Positions 8,906-20,270 are shown, counted from the stretch's first letter. The stretch is DNA of 64,000 bases from Gimesia chilikensis (GCF_008329715.1 NZ_VTSR01000012.1:124001-188000); one strand, 5' to 3'. A program made the numbers and translations. The notes: generated by a model not told the origin, from the letters alone.

Positions 8906-10251
8906 TCCGACTCAGGCGATTTCTTTTCCTGCTTCTGCTCTGGCTGGGATTCCGGTGACTCGGAAGACTCCGCATTGGTTTCCGTCTCTGGCGACGGGCC
9001 CTCCGCAGGTGCATCTGCCCTGGTAGTCTCTGTCTCTGCTCTGGGACCTGACTGCTGCTCATCTTCCTGTTTTGCTTTTTTCTCTTCAGGAACCAGGTCG
9101 AGCAGGTTATTGCTGTTGAATTTCTCCTTGGAGAACGCACGAAGCTCGGCATTGAAGATCTGTACAAGTGCGTGCAGACAGGAAGCGACGATCGGGCCGA
9201 TGAACACACCCCAGAGCCCCATCATCTGCAGTCCGCCCAGCACACTGACGAAAGCGAGCAGGGGATGCAGTTTCGCGTCACTCTGCAGAATATAGGTACG
9301 GATGACATTGTCCATCGTACCAACGACCAGTGTTCCGAACAGGATCAGGAAGATCGCAGCCCCCCAGTCTCCCTGGTACATCAGCCAGCCGGCACAGGGA
9401 CCCCAGATAATCCAGGATCCCATCAGGGGAACCATCGACGTGATCGTGGCGAGGATCAGAAGAATGAAGAAATGCTCGAAACCGACGATGTATAAGGCGA
9501 TCGCAGTCATCAGTCCCTGACCGATGGCCGCCAGGAAGGTTCCCAGAACCACGGCCCGCACGACTTTCTGGAACTTATCGATCAACTGCCGCTGATAATC
9601 CAGGTGCACGGGAATCAGGGACTGCGTCGATTCGACAAGCACATAGCCATCGGCCAGGAAGTAATACAAGGCAATCACAAACATAATCCAGGCGATCACT
9701 GCGGAGAAGATGGTCCCCAGCATCCCCACGGTCGAAGCGGCGAAACCAAGCGAACGTTTGGCGATCGGAACCAGAGTCGCCTGCAGATTCTTCCGGATGA
9801 AATCATCGGCGACTTTCGACTGTTCCTGGTCGGTCGTTCCCTCTTCAGCGGCTTCCTCTTTTCCGAGGTATTCGTTGGACCATTCCACGAACTGATGCAG
9901 CTTGACGTTACTGACCTCCACTTTTTCGCGGACCGTCTGCACGGTTTTATTCCAGTTGGCTTCATCGAGCACATTCACCACCGTGGTAAACAGCTGCAGG
10001 GAACCCAGGAAAATCCCCACACAAAGAGGAACAAAGATCGCGGAAATGATCAGCGTGGTCGTGATGCCTGCGGCGATCCGAACGTGGCCCCGGGCCCGTT
10101 TAATGAAATACTGGAGCAGGGGCTGACTGACCATGGCGACCACGGCTGCCAGAAAAAGGGGCAGCAGGAACGGCATGATTACCTTGAAGAAGGTCACTCC
10201 CAGGAACAGGATCAGGCAGAAAATAATGCTGAGTGAAACAAGGCGAACCAT
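8902..10251 (-). CDS. AI-2E family transporter (PerM/TqsA-like)
   Basis: This 449-residue polytopic membrane protein belongs to the AI-2E transporter superfamily, which includes PerM and TqsA and some Na+/H+ antiporters. Hydrophobic segments occur near the N-terminus (two closely spaced), then around 160-225 and in a cluster at ~240-350, with an amphipathic soluble stretch between them. The C-terminal ~70 residues are a charged low-complexity tail rich in E, S, P and T, which looks disordered and cytoplasmic. GGGAA lies just upstream of the ATG at 10251. The substrate cannot be told from sequence; autoinducer export is only one possibility in this family. The gene is convergent with pilC and divergent from the ACT-domain gene. 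Confidence 0.88.
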   Translation of the reverse strand: MVRLVSLSIIFCLILFLGVTFFKVIMPFLLPLFLAAVVAMVSQPLLQYFIKRARGHVRIAAGITTTLIISAIFVPLCVGIFLGSLQLFTTVVNVLDEANWNKTVQTVREKVEVSNVKLHQFVEWSNEYLGKEEAAEEGTTDQEQSKVADDFIRKNLQATLVPIAKRSLGFAASTVGMLGTIFSAVIAWIMFVIALYYFLADGYVLVESTQSLIPVHLDYQRQLIDKFQKVVRAVVLGTFLAAIGQGLMTAIALYIVGFEHFFILLILATITSMVPLMGSWIIWGPCAGWLMYQGDWGAAIFLILFGTLVVGTMDNVIRTYILQSDAKLHPLLAFVSVLGGLQMMGLWGVFIGPIVASCLHALVQIFNAELRAFSKEKFNSNNLLDLVPEEKKAKQEDEQQSGPRAETETTRADAPAEGPSPETETNAESSESPESQPEQKQEKKSPESD

Positions 10252-10527
10252 AAACCAGTTCCCATATTGAATAGATCGCAGAAAAAGCCACGATCGGTTA
10301 CCCGATCTGAGCTGTTGGCAGATAACAACTTACAGCAATACAAGCACGAATGATAGTACAAAAGCCTCCTCAGTCTGACGGGAGAGGACTGGGACAGACT
10401 TTCAGATTATTTTCGTTTCCTTATCGCAATTTTGAACCCCCATTCGCTACAATAACGATTCCCTCTCGATTCAGGAACGATGCGCATCGAGATCAGTTTG
10501 TCTATCTCGACAGAACCGGAGTCTGGT

Positions 10528-11103
10528 ATGAAACGTTACATTATCTCACTTTTATCTGCGAACCGCGTAGGCATCATGGCCGCCGTCACGACCGCCATGG
10601 ATGAACTGGGCGCGAACCTGCATGAAGCCAGCATTGCAGTGATCCAGAACTTTTTCAACATCGTGATTGCCGCCGATTTCCCTGACGAGCGGGATCCAAC
10701 CCTGATCCAGGAACACATTGAGGGAATCTGTAACGCGTTCAATGTGGATGTCTCCATTAAAGACCCGGATGTAGACGTGCCCTCCATGCTGCCTCCGGAA
10801 GACTGCATCAAGTACCTGCTGGCGATCGCGGGAACCAACCGTCCCGGGATTCTCAGACGCATCTCATCCCAGCTGGGACAGGATGGCGTGGATATCATTG
10901 ACCTGTCTGCCACCAGTTCATCCGATGGGCAGACATTCGAGATGATGATCAAGGTGGCGGTACCCAAGTCGCTCGACATCCTCGAGCTGCAGTCCGTGAT
11001 GGAGAACATTTGCAGTGACTTTGATGTCTCAGTCGATTTCATCAGCGAATCGGATTCGGCCATCATCAGTTCACAGAGCCAGACGCGTATGTTTAAGCTG
11101 TAA
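10528..11103 (+). CDS. Tandem ACT-domain regulatory protein (GcvR-like)
   Basis: This 191-residue protein contains two ACT domains and no enzyme domain, as in GcvR and related amino-acid-responsive regulators. The first begins MKRYIISLLSANRVGIMAAV and the second KYLLAIAGTNRPGILRRI; both show the ACT pattern of a beta strand followed by an N/DRxGI turn where ligands usually bind. The start at 10528 has CGGAG about 6 bp upstream; an upstream in-frame ATG at 10480 lacks support. It lies 41 bp before the short dnaA gene on the same strand, which is an unusual neighbour for a replication initiator. The ligand and target are unknown. Confidence in the fold is high and in the role low. Confidence 0.87.
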   Translation: MKRYIISLLSANRVGIMAAVTTAMDELGANLHEASIAVIQNFFNIVIAADFPDERDPTLIQEHIEGICNAFNVDVSIKDPDVDVPSMLPPEDCIKYLLAIAGTNRPGILRRISSQLGQDGVDIIDLSATSSSDGQTFEMMIKVAVPKSLDILELQSVMENICSDFDVSVDFISESDSAIISSQSQTRMFKL

Positions 11104-11144
11104 TACTCCCCGATTGCGGGACATTACTGAGAAAAAGATTTGGG

Positions 11145-12182
11145 ATGATGTCAAAATCCGGTCCATCTCAGCAGCAGTCATTCGAGACACCTTTCAAGAT
11201 ATTGAAAGAATATCAGTATGCCAGCACGGCTGTCACCGAGTTACTGCACTCTCTTGAGACGCCGGATCCCCAGCTGATTTACCTGTATGGCCCCTCCGGA
11301 TGCGGTAAATCAGCCCTGATTCATCATCTGTTGCCCGAGTATCTCGCCCTGCATCCCGGGGCAGAATGGGAACAGCTGACCGCCAGCGAATTTGCCGCCC
11401 GCTTTGCTCTGGCGTCATCAAACCAGCAGATCGCGGACTTCCAGAAAGGCCTGCGGGGACTCGATCTGCTGATTCTGGAAGACGTACACAGCCTGGAAAA
11501 CCGCTCTCACACGCAGCAGGAGCTGCTGTCGACCCTCGATGACATTCTGGGCCAGGGGGGGCGAATCATCGTGTCGGCAACGAAGCCGCCCGGGGAACTG
11601 GCCTTGTTTCTGAAAAAGCTGACCAATCGCTTTCATGGCGGGATCTGTGCAGCGATTCCGCCTCCGGACTTTCAGAGCCGACAGGAGTTACTGGAATTCT
11701 GGGCCGAGGTGGAAGCGATTCCCCTGCCGAAAAAAGAGCTGACGCTAATCGCACAAAAGAAAGACCTCTCGCCACGCGAGCTGTTTGCGGTGCTGAAACA
11801 GCTGCAAACCGTCAGTCGGATCAATCGTCAGCCCCTGGATAGTCGCTTCGTGAAACAATATCTGCAGGGCAATCTCGAACCGCCCCGCACGAGTACCGCG
11901 AAAATCACGCGTGCAGTCTGCCGCGAATTTAAAACAACCCTGGCCGAAATCCGTTCTGCCAACCGGTCACAACAGTATGTTCTGCCGCGGCAGTGTGCGA
12001 TGTTTCTCTCCCGGGAACTGACCGACGAATCTTTAGCCAAAATCGCAAATTACTTCAATCGGAAGAACCACAGCACGGTTATTCATGCCTGTCGTCAAAT
12101 TCAGACCGATCTCGAAAAATCACCTGGATTACGTCAGCAGATTTCTCGCATTAAGCAACAGCTGGGAGTATATCTTTTATAG
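11145..12182 (+). CDS. dnaA: Chromosomal replication initiator DnaA, short form lacking domain I
   Basis: This 345-residue protein carries DnaA domain III (AAA+) and domain IV (DNA binding). Walker A is GPSGCGKSAL (from residue 49), Walker B LLILEDVHSLE, an arginine-finger region LTNRFHGG and a sensor-2-like SPRELFAVLKQL. The C-terminal helix-turn-helix region has PRQCAMFLSRELTDESL and the signature helix RKNHSTVIHACRQI. Typical DnaA is ~450 residues; the N-terminal domain I and linker are absent. The frame upstream has no start codon before the stop at 11094-11096, so they are not simply mis-annotated. In the signature helix the usual D-H-T-T reads N-H-S-T. It precedes an AT-rich gap and dnaN, the classic origin context, so it is probably the working initiator, but a paralogue elsewhere cannot be excluded. 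Confidence 0.9.
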   Translation: MMSKSGPSQQQSFETPFKILKEYQYASTAVTELLHSLETPDPQLIYLYGPSGCGKSALIHHLLPEYLALHPGAEWEQLTASEFAARFALASSNQQIADFQKGLRGLDLLILEDVHSLENRSHTQQELLSTLDDILGQGGRIIVSATKPPGELALFLKKLTNRFHGGICAAIPPPDFQSRQELLEFWAEVEAIPLPKKELTLIAQKKDLSPRELFAVLKQLQTVSRINRQPLDSRFVKQYLQGNLEPPRTSTAKITRAVCREFKTTLAEIRSANRSQQYVLPRQCAMFLSRELTDESLAKIANYFNRKNHSTVIHACRQIQTDLEKSPGLRQQISRIKQQLGVYLL

Positions 12183-12261
12183 CAGACAGTGAAATCACAG
12201 AGACCCGACCGGTCAGATAAAGAATTCCATCTCGAATTCTCCCGGTTGCTGGTGGCCATTT

Positions 12262-12270
12262 TGTGCATAA
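12262..12270 (-). promoter_or_regulatory. DnaA box, perfect consensus
   Basis: On the minus strand this 9-mer reads TTATGCACA, an exact match to TTATNCACA. It lies 80 bp after the dnaA stop codon and is the only perfect match noticed in the gap. Confidence 0.65.
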
Positions 12271-12396
12271 CCTGTTGATTTCCGGTGGAGAAATGTGGAG
12301 CCATTTTCGGGTTCTGAACGCGCCGAAAAGTAACCTCCACAACCCCTGCTGACTCTCATCATTGCCTGCGCTGCTGCGCCACATTCCACCGACAGG

Positions 12397-12405
12397 TTAT
12401 CGACA
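12397..12405 (+). promoter_or_regulatory. DnaA-box-like site
   Basis: TTATCGACA matches the TTATCCACA consensus at 8 of 9 positions, with C to G at position six. It sits about 30 bp before the inverted repeat and the AT-rich stretch. Confidence 0.4.
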
Positions 12406-12429
12406 TTCAACGCTTCGTCGACAACCAAC

Positions 12430-12456
12430 GTAAGATGTTTCAATATAATATCTTAC
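12430..12456. repeat. Inverted repeat at the edge of the AT-rich region
   Basis: GTAAGAT (12430-12436) and ATCTTAC (12450-12456) are perfect reverse complements separated by 13 AT-rich bases. It could be a weak hairpin closing the dnaA transcript or a protein-binding dyad in the origin; no T-tract supports a terminator. Confidence 0.45.
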
Positions 12457-12535
12457 ATCGCTGATTTTTCACTTCTTAACAGAATCTTCCCTGCATAGAT
12501 AATACTAATAATAAATTAATTAATTTTTAGAGAAA
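12437..12535. other. AT-rich probable DNA unwinding element with DnaA-trio-like run
   Basis: This is the most AT-rich stretch of the origin gap, with a core at ~12496-12530 made of A and T almost only. TAATAATAA at 12506-12514 is three consecutive trinucleotides of the type read by DnaA on single strands. The assignment is by composition and position only. Confidence 0.5.
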
Positions 12536-12711
12536 ATGGGTTCTGAAAAACCCCTGGCATGTCGAGATTCACGTCTCTCCGATGATTGTGAAAATGCTTT
12601 GAATCACATAAAATACAGGCACCAGAAAATCGATATCTTATCGCTGCCAGAATGAGTTCCAGAGGACATGCGGGGCAGCACAATTTACCCATCAAAAATC
12701 TAGTACAAAGT

Positions 12712-12720
12712 TGATTCACA
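12712..12720 (+). promoter_or_regulatory. DnaA-box-like site immediately before dnaN
   Basis: TGATTCACA matches TTATTCACA at 8 of 9 positions and ends 1 bp before the dnaN ATG. A site here could let DnaA repress dnaN, but a chance match is possible. Confidence 0.3.
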
Positions 12721-12721
12721 C

Positions 12722-13852
12722 ATGAAGCTCAGTTGTTCACGATCGGCCCTGTTGTCCGGCTTCCAGATCATTGGAAGCGTCATCAGTTCACGCACTCCCA
12801 AGGAGATCCTGAAGTGCGCCAAACTCGAAGCAGGAGACGGCAAGGCAACCCTGAGTGGAACCGATCTCGAAGTCAGCATCCGCTACGATTTCGATGAAGT
12901 CGATGTGACGATTCCCGGGGAGATCCTGCTGTCGGTACACGAGCTGGTCTCGATCCTGAAGGAATCCACCACCGATTCGGTCGAGATCGAACTGAAGAAG
13001 GACGAGGAAACCGAGCAGGACTTTATTCTGATTTCCTCGGGCAAGAGCGAATTCCGTCTGTCAGTGCACGATCCCTCCGAGTTTCCCGCAGTAGAAACAT
13101 TCAAAGAATCAAATTACTTCGAAGTCCCCATGCAGTCCTTCCGGGAAATGATCCGGCGGACCGTATTCGCGACCGATCCGGAAAGCACCCGCTATGCATT
13201 GGGGGGCGTGCTGTTCGACGTGGAAGGGGACAATCTGACCCTGGCGGCGACCGATGGACGTCGTCTGGCGATGGTGGAATCCGCCTGTTCCTATCAGGGA
13301 TCAGAGGCGTATGAAAACAACCGGCCCGTGATTCCTGCCAAGGCGATGACGCTGATCGAAAAGAGCCTGACCGGCGATGAAGGCAACATCCAGATTGCGA
13401 TTCGGGCCAATGACGTGATCGTCAAAAGTGGTCGTTCGACAATCTTTGCCCGCCTCGTGGAAGGCCGCTTCCCCAAGTATCGCGATGTCATTCCACCGGA
13501 AGCGACTCACAGTATCGACCTGGAAGTCGGAACCTTCTTCGGTGCCGTCCGTCAGGCACAGATTGTGACCGACGTGGAAACCCGGGGCGTGGATTTTATC
13601 TTCAACAGTGGCCTGTTAACGCTGAAGAGTGTGGCTGCCTCTGTGGGGGAATCGAAGGTTGAAATCCCGATTCCCTTTGAAGGCGAGGAAATCGTCATCA
13701 CTTTTGACGTCCGCTACCTGGCAGACTTCCTCAAAGCTCTGGATTCCGCCGCTCATATCCAGCTGCAGCTGATCGATTCCGACAGCGCTGCCGTCCTCAA
13801 GACCGACGATGGTTACACTTACGTGATCATGCCCCTCTCACAGGCACGGTAA
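12722..13852 (+). CDS. dnaN: DNA polymerase III beta sliding clamp
   Basis: This 376-residue protein is the ring-shaped processivity clamp of the replicative polymerase. The three repeated clamp domains are visible by rhythm: the N-terminal MKLSCSRSALLSGFQIIGSV, a middle domain with RRTVFATDPESTRYALGGV and the motif ATDGRRLAMV, and the C-terminal domain ending YVIMPLSQAR, close to the canonical MPMRL-type end. Length is usual for the family. No clear ribosome-binding site precedes the ATG; a DnaA-box-like 9-mer ends just before it. The DUF721 gene follows after only 3 bp, so the two are very likely co-transcribed. Placement next to dnaA and gyrB is the common bacterial origin order. Confidence 0.98.
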   Translation: MKLSCSRSALLSGFQIIGSVISSRTPKEILKCAKLEAGDGKATLSGTDLEVSIRYDFDEVDVTIPGEILLSVHELVSILKESTTDSVEIELKKDEETEQDFILISSGKSEFRLSVHDPSEFPAVETFKESNYFEVPMQSFREMIRRTVFATDPESTRYALGGVLFDVEGDNLTLAATDGRRLAMVESACSYQGSEAYENNRPVIPAKAMTLIEKSLTGDEGNIQIAIRANDVIVKSGRSTIFARLVEGRFPKYRDVIPPEATHSIDLEVGTFFGAVRQAQIVTDVETRGVDFIFNSGLLTLKSVAASVGESKVEIPIPFEGEEIVITFDVRYLADFLKALDSAAHIQLQLIDSDSAAVLKTDDGYTYVIMPLSQAR

Positions 13853-13855
13853 TTC

Positions 13856-14215
13856 ATGTCAGAGAAATACGAATTCAAGACCTGCCGCGCGATTCCGGCC
13901 GCGACACCTGTCTCCCAGGTGCTTTCGGAACTGATTGCGATGAAAGGGCTGGCTCGGGTTCAGGGAGATCAGCGACTGAAACAGGCCTGGCAACAGGTGG
14001 CCGGCGAAAAGATTGCCAGCCAGACCACGATTCTGGGTATCAAGAACCGGATCGTACAGATCGGTGTCGACAATTCAGCTCTGTTGAACGAGTTGAATTC
14101 GTTTCACAAGATGTCGCTGCTGCAGAAGCTGCAGAAAGAGTATGGAAAACAGAACGTCCGCGACATGCGGTTCCGATTGAAATCGAAAACAAATCAGGAC
14201 AGCAGGCAGGGGTAA
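13856..14215 (+). CDS. dciA: DUF721 / DciA-like helicase-loading protein
   Basis: This 119-residue basic protein matches the DUF721 family by its pattern: an N-terminal helical part, the core QAWQQVAGEKIASQTTILGI, and a KH-like strand-helix segment with IVQIGVDNSALLNELNSF. In other bacteria DUF721 proteins, named DciA, load or operate the replicative helicase DnaB. Family membership is judged by eye from these motifs. It starts 3 bp after dnaN and ends 95 bp before gyrB, inside the origin locus, which fits a replication role. This is relevant because the adjacent DnaA lacks domain I, the part that contacts the helicase in Escherichia coli. Confidence 0.82.
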   Translation: MSEKYEFKTCRAIPAATPVSQVLSELIAMKGLARVQGDQRLKQAWQQVAGEKIASQTTILGIKNRIVQIGVDNSALLNELNSFHKMSLLQKLQKEYGKQNVRDMRFRLKSKTNQDSRQG

Positions 14216-14253
14216 AATGGAATGGGAAATTTCTGTTTGCCGTCCGTCACTAA

Positions 14254-16800
<2,547 letters not shown>

Positions 16801-16824
16801 TCATCGAGATCTTCAGCTGGCGAA

Positions 16825-17346
16825 TCAGACGAGATCGGAGCCTTCCAGGGAAGCAATGAACGGAAGGTGCCGATACTCGTTGTTGAAGTCCAGACCGTAG
16901 CCGACGACGAAGTGATCGGGAATTTTGAAGCAGTGATAGTCCGGTCCGAAATCGACTTCAGTGGCTTCTTCTTTCCAGAGCAGGACTGCGGTTTTCAGGG
17001 AGCGTGGTTCCTGCTCGCTGATCTGCGCGACAACCTTCTGCATGGTTTTCCCGGTATCGAAAATGTCGTCGACCAGCAGGACATCGCGTTCGCTGAGGTC
17101 GGGCAGATAATCCAGGTTGACGAACAGCTCACCGGGTTTGGTTGATTTGCCGCGATAGCTGGATGCCTGGAGCAGTCCGACCTGATGCGGTACATCGATG
17201 GCACGAATCAGGTCTGCCAGCAGAACCAGGCTGCCGGCGAGGATGCCGATAATCGTTAAGGGGCGACCCTGGTATTCCTGGGCCAGTTCGCGTCCGAGCG
17301 CGATTACCCGTGAGTTGATTTCGTTCTGGTCAATAAGAACTTTCAA
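16825..17346 (-). CDS. hpt: Hypoxanthine phosphoribosyltransferase
   Basis: This 173-residue purine-salvage enzyme transfers phosphoribose from PRPP to hypoxanthine (or guanine), giving IMP (or GMP). The PRPP-binding motif VLLVDDIFDTGKT lies at residues 89-101, the flexible-loop region SSYRGKS at ~62-68, and the C-terminal FVVGYGLDFNNEYRHLPFI matches the base-binding part of Hpt. The length is normal. It starts 15 bp after the end of truD on the same strand, so the pair is probably co-transcribed. It is convergent with gyrB; only 24 bp separate the stops and no terminator hairpin is visible between them. Confidence 0.95.
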   Translation of the reverse strand: MKVLIDQNEINSRVIALGRELAQEYQGRPLTIIGILAGSLVLLADLIRAIDVPHQVGLLQASSYRGKSTKPGELFVNLDYLPDLSERDVLLVDDIFDTGKTMQKVVAQISEQEPRSLKTAVLLWKEEATEVDFGPDYHCFKIPDHFVVGYGLDFNNEYRHLPFIASLEGSDLV

Positions 17347-17361
17347 AGCAACAGCCTTTCG

Positions 17362-18432
17362 TTAACTTGTCTCGGTCGTATCTCCGGCGAGTTCGGTTTT
17401 CATGAACTCTCTGAGCAGCATGGTCGCATACACGCCGGAGGGGAGCGTGAACTCGAAGCGTACCCCGTTCTCTGTCGGTTCCAGCTGGAGTGCTTCCGGC
17501 CGGATCAGGTAGGGTCGCCTGGTTCCCGCGGTCAGTTTTTTATAGCGGTTAAACAGATCGGGCTCCAGTCCAAAGTCGTTCAGAACCTGCTGTTCCTGTG
17601 CGGATGTTTCCTGAGTCGGCTGTTTCATTTTCGGACCGAACAGGGGGCCGGTAATCATGGTTTCTCCCTGATCGAACCTTTGCTGTTCGGCGGCGACATC
17701 TTCAACGACGAACAGTCCCCCCGAAGCACAGACCTGCATGACATCTCCCATTTGAACGGTCTGCTGCTGACCGGCGAGAATCCGGTTGGCGAGCGTGCGA
17801 TTGAACAGCGCCGACTGCACTGCCGAGAGGGCCAGCCGCTTGAGGGCTTTATTTCGCATGTATTTTCCCGGGACCCGTTTTCCCAGGAGCAGTTTAACCC
17901 CCATGTCGAAGGTCTCGTTGTCGCGACCCATTCGCTGGGCACCGTAGTAATTCGGAAAGCCGGTCTGGGCGATCTGTTCCTGAATCGCTTGCGCTTTGTC
18001 GAAGGCGTTGTCTTCTGTATCGCGGACGATAATCGAGAAGCGATTCCCTTTGAGGTGCCCGGTTTTGAGTTTGTTCTCGTGTCGGGTTGCTTTAAGAATC
18101 TGGATACCGGTGAATTCGAAGGTTTCAACCAGCGGTTCACATTCGGCGGGGACAGACACATATTGACGAGTGACGGCAAAGCGGTCTTTGAGTCCGGCGA
18201 CGCCGATATCGCGTGGATTGATCTGCAGGATGCGGGCCAGGTTCTTCACCAGGTAGGGGGCGGAGACGTCCCGTTTCTCAATCCAGAGGAACAGGTGCTC
18301 GCCGGCTCCCGTGGGTTCATAGACGGGGATTTCGTCGACGACGAAGTCCTCGGGGGTCTGTTTCAGCTGGCCGCCGATCCCCGGTAAGTCTGGTGTCAGA
18401 AAAGGGAGTGTTTCGATTTCGGACTCAGACAT
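17362..18432 (-). CDS. truD: tRNA pseudouridine synthase D
   Basis: TruD converts U13 of tRNA to pseudouridine. The 356-residue protein shows the family signature GVAGLKDRFAVTRQ with catalytic Asp83, the segment FPNYYGAQRMG, and RFSIIVRD. The TRUD insertion region after ~residue 160 is present and the length is usual. It begins 14 bp downstream of the stop of the preceding secreted-protein gene and is followed closely by hpt. This suggests a minus-strand transcript of three genes, although the functions are unrelated. No anomalies were seen. Confidence 0.93.
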   Translation of the reverse strand: MSESEIETLPFLTPDLPGIGGQLKQTPEDFVVDEIPVYEPTGAGEHLFLWIEKRDVSAPYLVKNLARILQINPRDIGVAGLKDRFAVTRQYVSVPAECEPLVETFEFTGIQILKATRHENKLKTGHLKGNRFSIIVRDTEDNAFDKAQAIQEQIAQTGFPNYYGAQRMGRDNETFDMGVKLLLGKRVPGKYMRNKALKRLALSAVQSALFNRTLANRILAGQQQTVQMGDVMQVCASGGLFVVEDVAAEQQRFDQGETMITGPLFGPKMKQPTQETSAQEQQVLNDFGLEPDLFNRYKKLTAGTRRPYLIRPEALQLEPTENGVRFEFTLPSGVYATMLLREFMKTELAGDTTETS

Positions 18433-18446
18433 ACGGGGAGATTCTA

Positions 18447-20123
18447 CTATCTATTGGCGATCGCGAGGGAAAACAGCCGGATGAACCCTTCACCCAGTTC
18501 GAGGTTCAGGCTGAACTGACTGGCGGTGATTTTAGGAGAAAAGGTTACCAGATCGCCACCGGTAGCGAAGGCGACTTTCGCGGATTCCACAAATTCCGGA
18601 TCCTTATTCTTCTGACTGGCCAGGGGGAGAATCGAGGCGAATTTCAAAGAGAACAGGAAGGGGGAGCCGGGTTTTGTCTGTTTACCCTGTTTGGCTGCTG
18701 CGGAGATGGAGGCGGAGAGCAGTTCCAGGCTCGAAGGTTCGCCCATGGCGACCCAGCACTCTGTATCACTGCAGCCGAGGAAAATAACGGGGTTTTCACC
18801 GAAGATATCCCGGGCGTTGTTTTTCACATCATCGGGAGAGATCTGATGAATGACTACACCTTCGACCTCCGCCACATTGGCTTTGATGCCTTTGGTATCT
18901 TCTGCCTGGGAAATCAGATCGAAGAATTCCTGCAGGCCTTCGCGGAACGAAGCCGCCTCCTGGAGTTTCAAAGCGCCGATCAATGCCAGTTTCTCGTCGC
19001 CGTTCTGAACCAGTTTGATGTGGGCATCGAGTTTCCCGGACTTGACCGTAGATTCTGCTGACTTGAAGATCTTCGCGGCTGGTCCCGGATTGGCTTCGCT
19101 GCCGAAAAACACGGGAGGCACATTGGATTTCGACTGTTCGATGACGTCGAGCAACATTTTCTGTTCGATGTCTTTGTGCAGGGGAACGATCGTGTATCCG
19201 AGCACATCGGAGTCAGCGGCATTCAGGTAGGAGTACTGGCTGGCTTTCTGCGAGAGTGCTTCCAGCTGTTTTGTTAAATCGGTTCCCGGTTTGGCATCGA
19301 TACCAAAATGCAGCAGGATCTGTTTTTTCTCCCGGGAGAGTTCGTAACCAAAGGTCAACGCAGCGCCCTCTTTGGCAATCGTCTGGAACTGCTTGAAGAT
19401 CATCATCGTCGTGGCTTTGCGGCTTTCGAACTGGAGGTCCGTTTCGCTCTCTTTCTTCTGCAGTTGATCGTCGATGCGGGCGCTGGCCAGGTCGACGGCC
19501 ATCATCCGCATCGGCTCGGGAACGTTCTTCAGCAGCAGAGATGCCGCGATGTCGTATTTTTCTGCCAGCGGTTTGGTGAATTCGTCGGGGTTGTAAAAGT
19601 CGCGGTCGAGAGCTTCGCTTTTGATCTGCACGAAGGCATAGTCATGGGCCATCTTCAGGTGCAGGGAGAATTGCGGCAGGGCGACCGTGTAACGGTTCTC
19701 CTGATCGGGAACCGGGTTGAGGAGAATGCCGACTTCTTCGAGTGTCGTTTTCAACGCATCCAGGTCTTTGATGGGGATAAAGCCGACGACTTCAGGTTGT
19801 GGCGAGATGCCTTCTTTCAAAAAGACAAAGGCGCCTAATGGCCTGGTTTTATCGATGCCATCCAAGTTGCGATACTGGGCCAGAAAGCCTTTGATCATCG
19901 CGGGGTACTCGGGTTTGTCGATGGTCGAGAACATATAGTCGACGTCATCCAGGACCCGGTCGATGCTGGCGATCGACGCCACGGCGATGGGCTGGTTCCA
20001 GTCGATCTTGTCTTTGCGGGGTTCGTCCGATTTGGGTTGTGCCAGGGCCAGGGTGCTGATGGCCAGAAAGGAGAGGGTCAGAGTCACGCGTTGAAAGAGT
20101 GAAGTCCTCGACAATGTCTGCAC
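18447..20123 (-). CDS. Secreted protein of unknown function
   Basis: I do not recognise the family. The 558-residue product starts with a clear Sec signal peptide: a basic start, the hydrophobic core LTLSFLAISTLALA and likely cleavage after ALAQ. The mature part is rich in charged residues and alternates strands and helices, with no catalytic motif seen, no further membrane segment and no cysteine pattern. Phrases such as the GAFVFLKEG and VVGFIPIKDLDALKTTLEEVG stretches recall secreted planctomycete proteins with a duplicated alpha/beta fold, but that is a weak memory. It lies 14 bp upstream of truD. It probably acts in the periplasm or outside. Confidence 0.8.
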   Translation of the reverse strand: MQTLSRTSLFQRVTLTLSFLAISTLALAQPKSDEPRKDKIDWNQPIAVASIASIDRVLDDVDYMFSTIDKPEYPAMIKGFLAQYRNLDGIDKTRPLGAFVFLKEGISPQPEVVGFIPIKDLDALKTTLEEVGILLNPVPDQENRYTVALPQFSLHLKMAHDYAFVQIKSEALDRDFYNPDEFTKPLAEKYDIAASLLLKNVPEPMRMMAVDLASARIDDQLQKKESETDLQFESRKATTMMIFKQFQTIAKEGAALTFGYELSREKKQILLHFGIDAKPGTDLTKQLEALSQKASQYSYLNAADSDVLGYTIVPLHKDIEQKMLLDVIEQSKSNVPPVFFGSEANPGPAAKIFKSAESTVKSGKLDAHIKLVQNGDEKLALIGALKLQEAASFREGLQEFFDLISQAEDTKGIKANVAEVEGVVIHQISPDDVKNNARDIFGENPVIFLGCSDTECWVAMGEPSSLELLSASISAAAKQGKQTKPGSPFLFSLKFASILPLASQKNKDPEFVESAKVAFATGGDLVTFSPKITASQFSLNLELGEGFIRLFSLAIANR

Positions 20124-20270
20124 GGCAGAACCCCTTCATATCAAAGAAGAATCAATGGATAGATGACAATGGAAACAGGGAACGGACCGGATCTCAAGTG
20201 AGAACCGGAGCGTCTGTTCCAGTGTACCTGTCTGAGCGGAAACGGGTTACAAGATTTTTGGAATTTCCCG

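Larger units (their letters stand above)
12183..12721. other. oriC: Candidate replication origin (oriC) between dnaA and dnaN
   Basis: This 539-bp gap without a convincing gene lies between dnaA and dnaN. It contains one perfect DnaA-box match (TGTGCATAA, reverse of TTATGCACA, 12262-12270), two 8-of-9 matches (12397-12405 and 12712-12720), three copies of GTGGAG (12285, 12295 and inverted at 12335), a 7-bp inverted repeat (12430-12456) and an AT-rich stretch at ~12437-12535 suited to unwinding. Within the AT-rich part, TAATAATAA (12506-12514) resembles a DnaA-trio element. The position, composition and boxes together support an origin. The number of consensus boxes is lower than in many bacteria, which may reflect the altered DNA-binding helix of the local DnaA. 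Confidence 0.7.
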
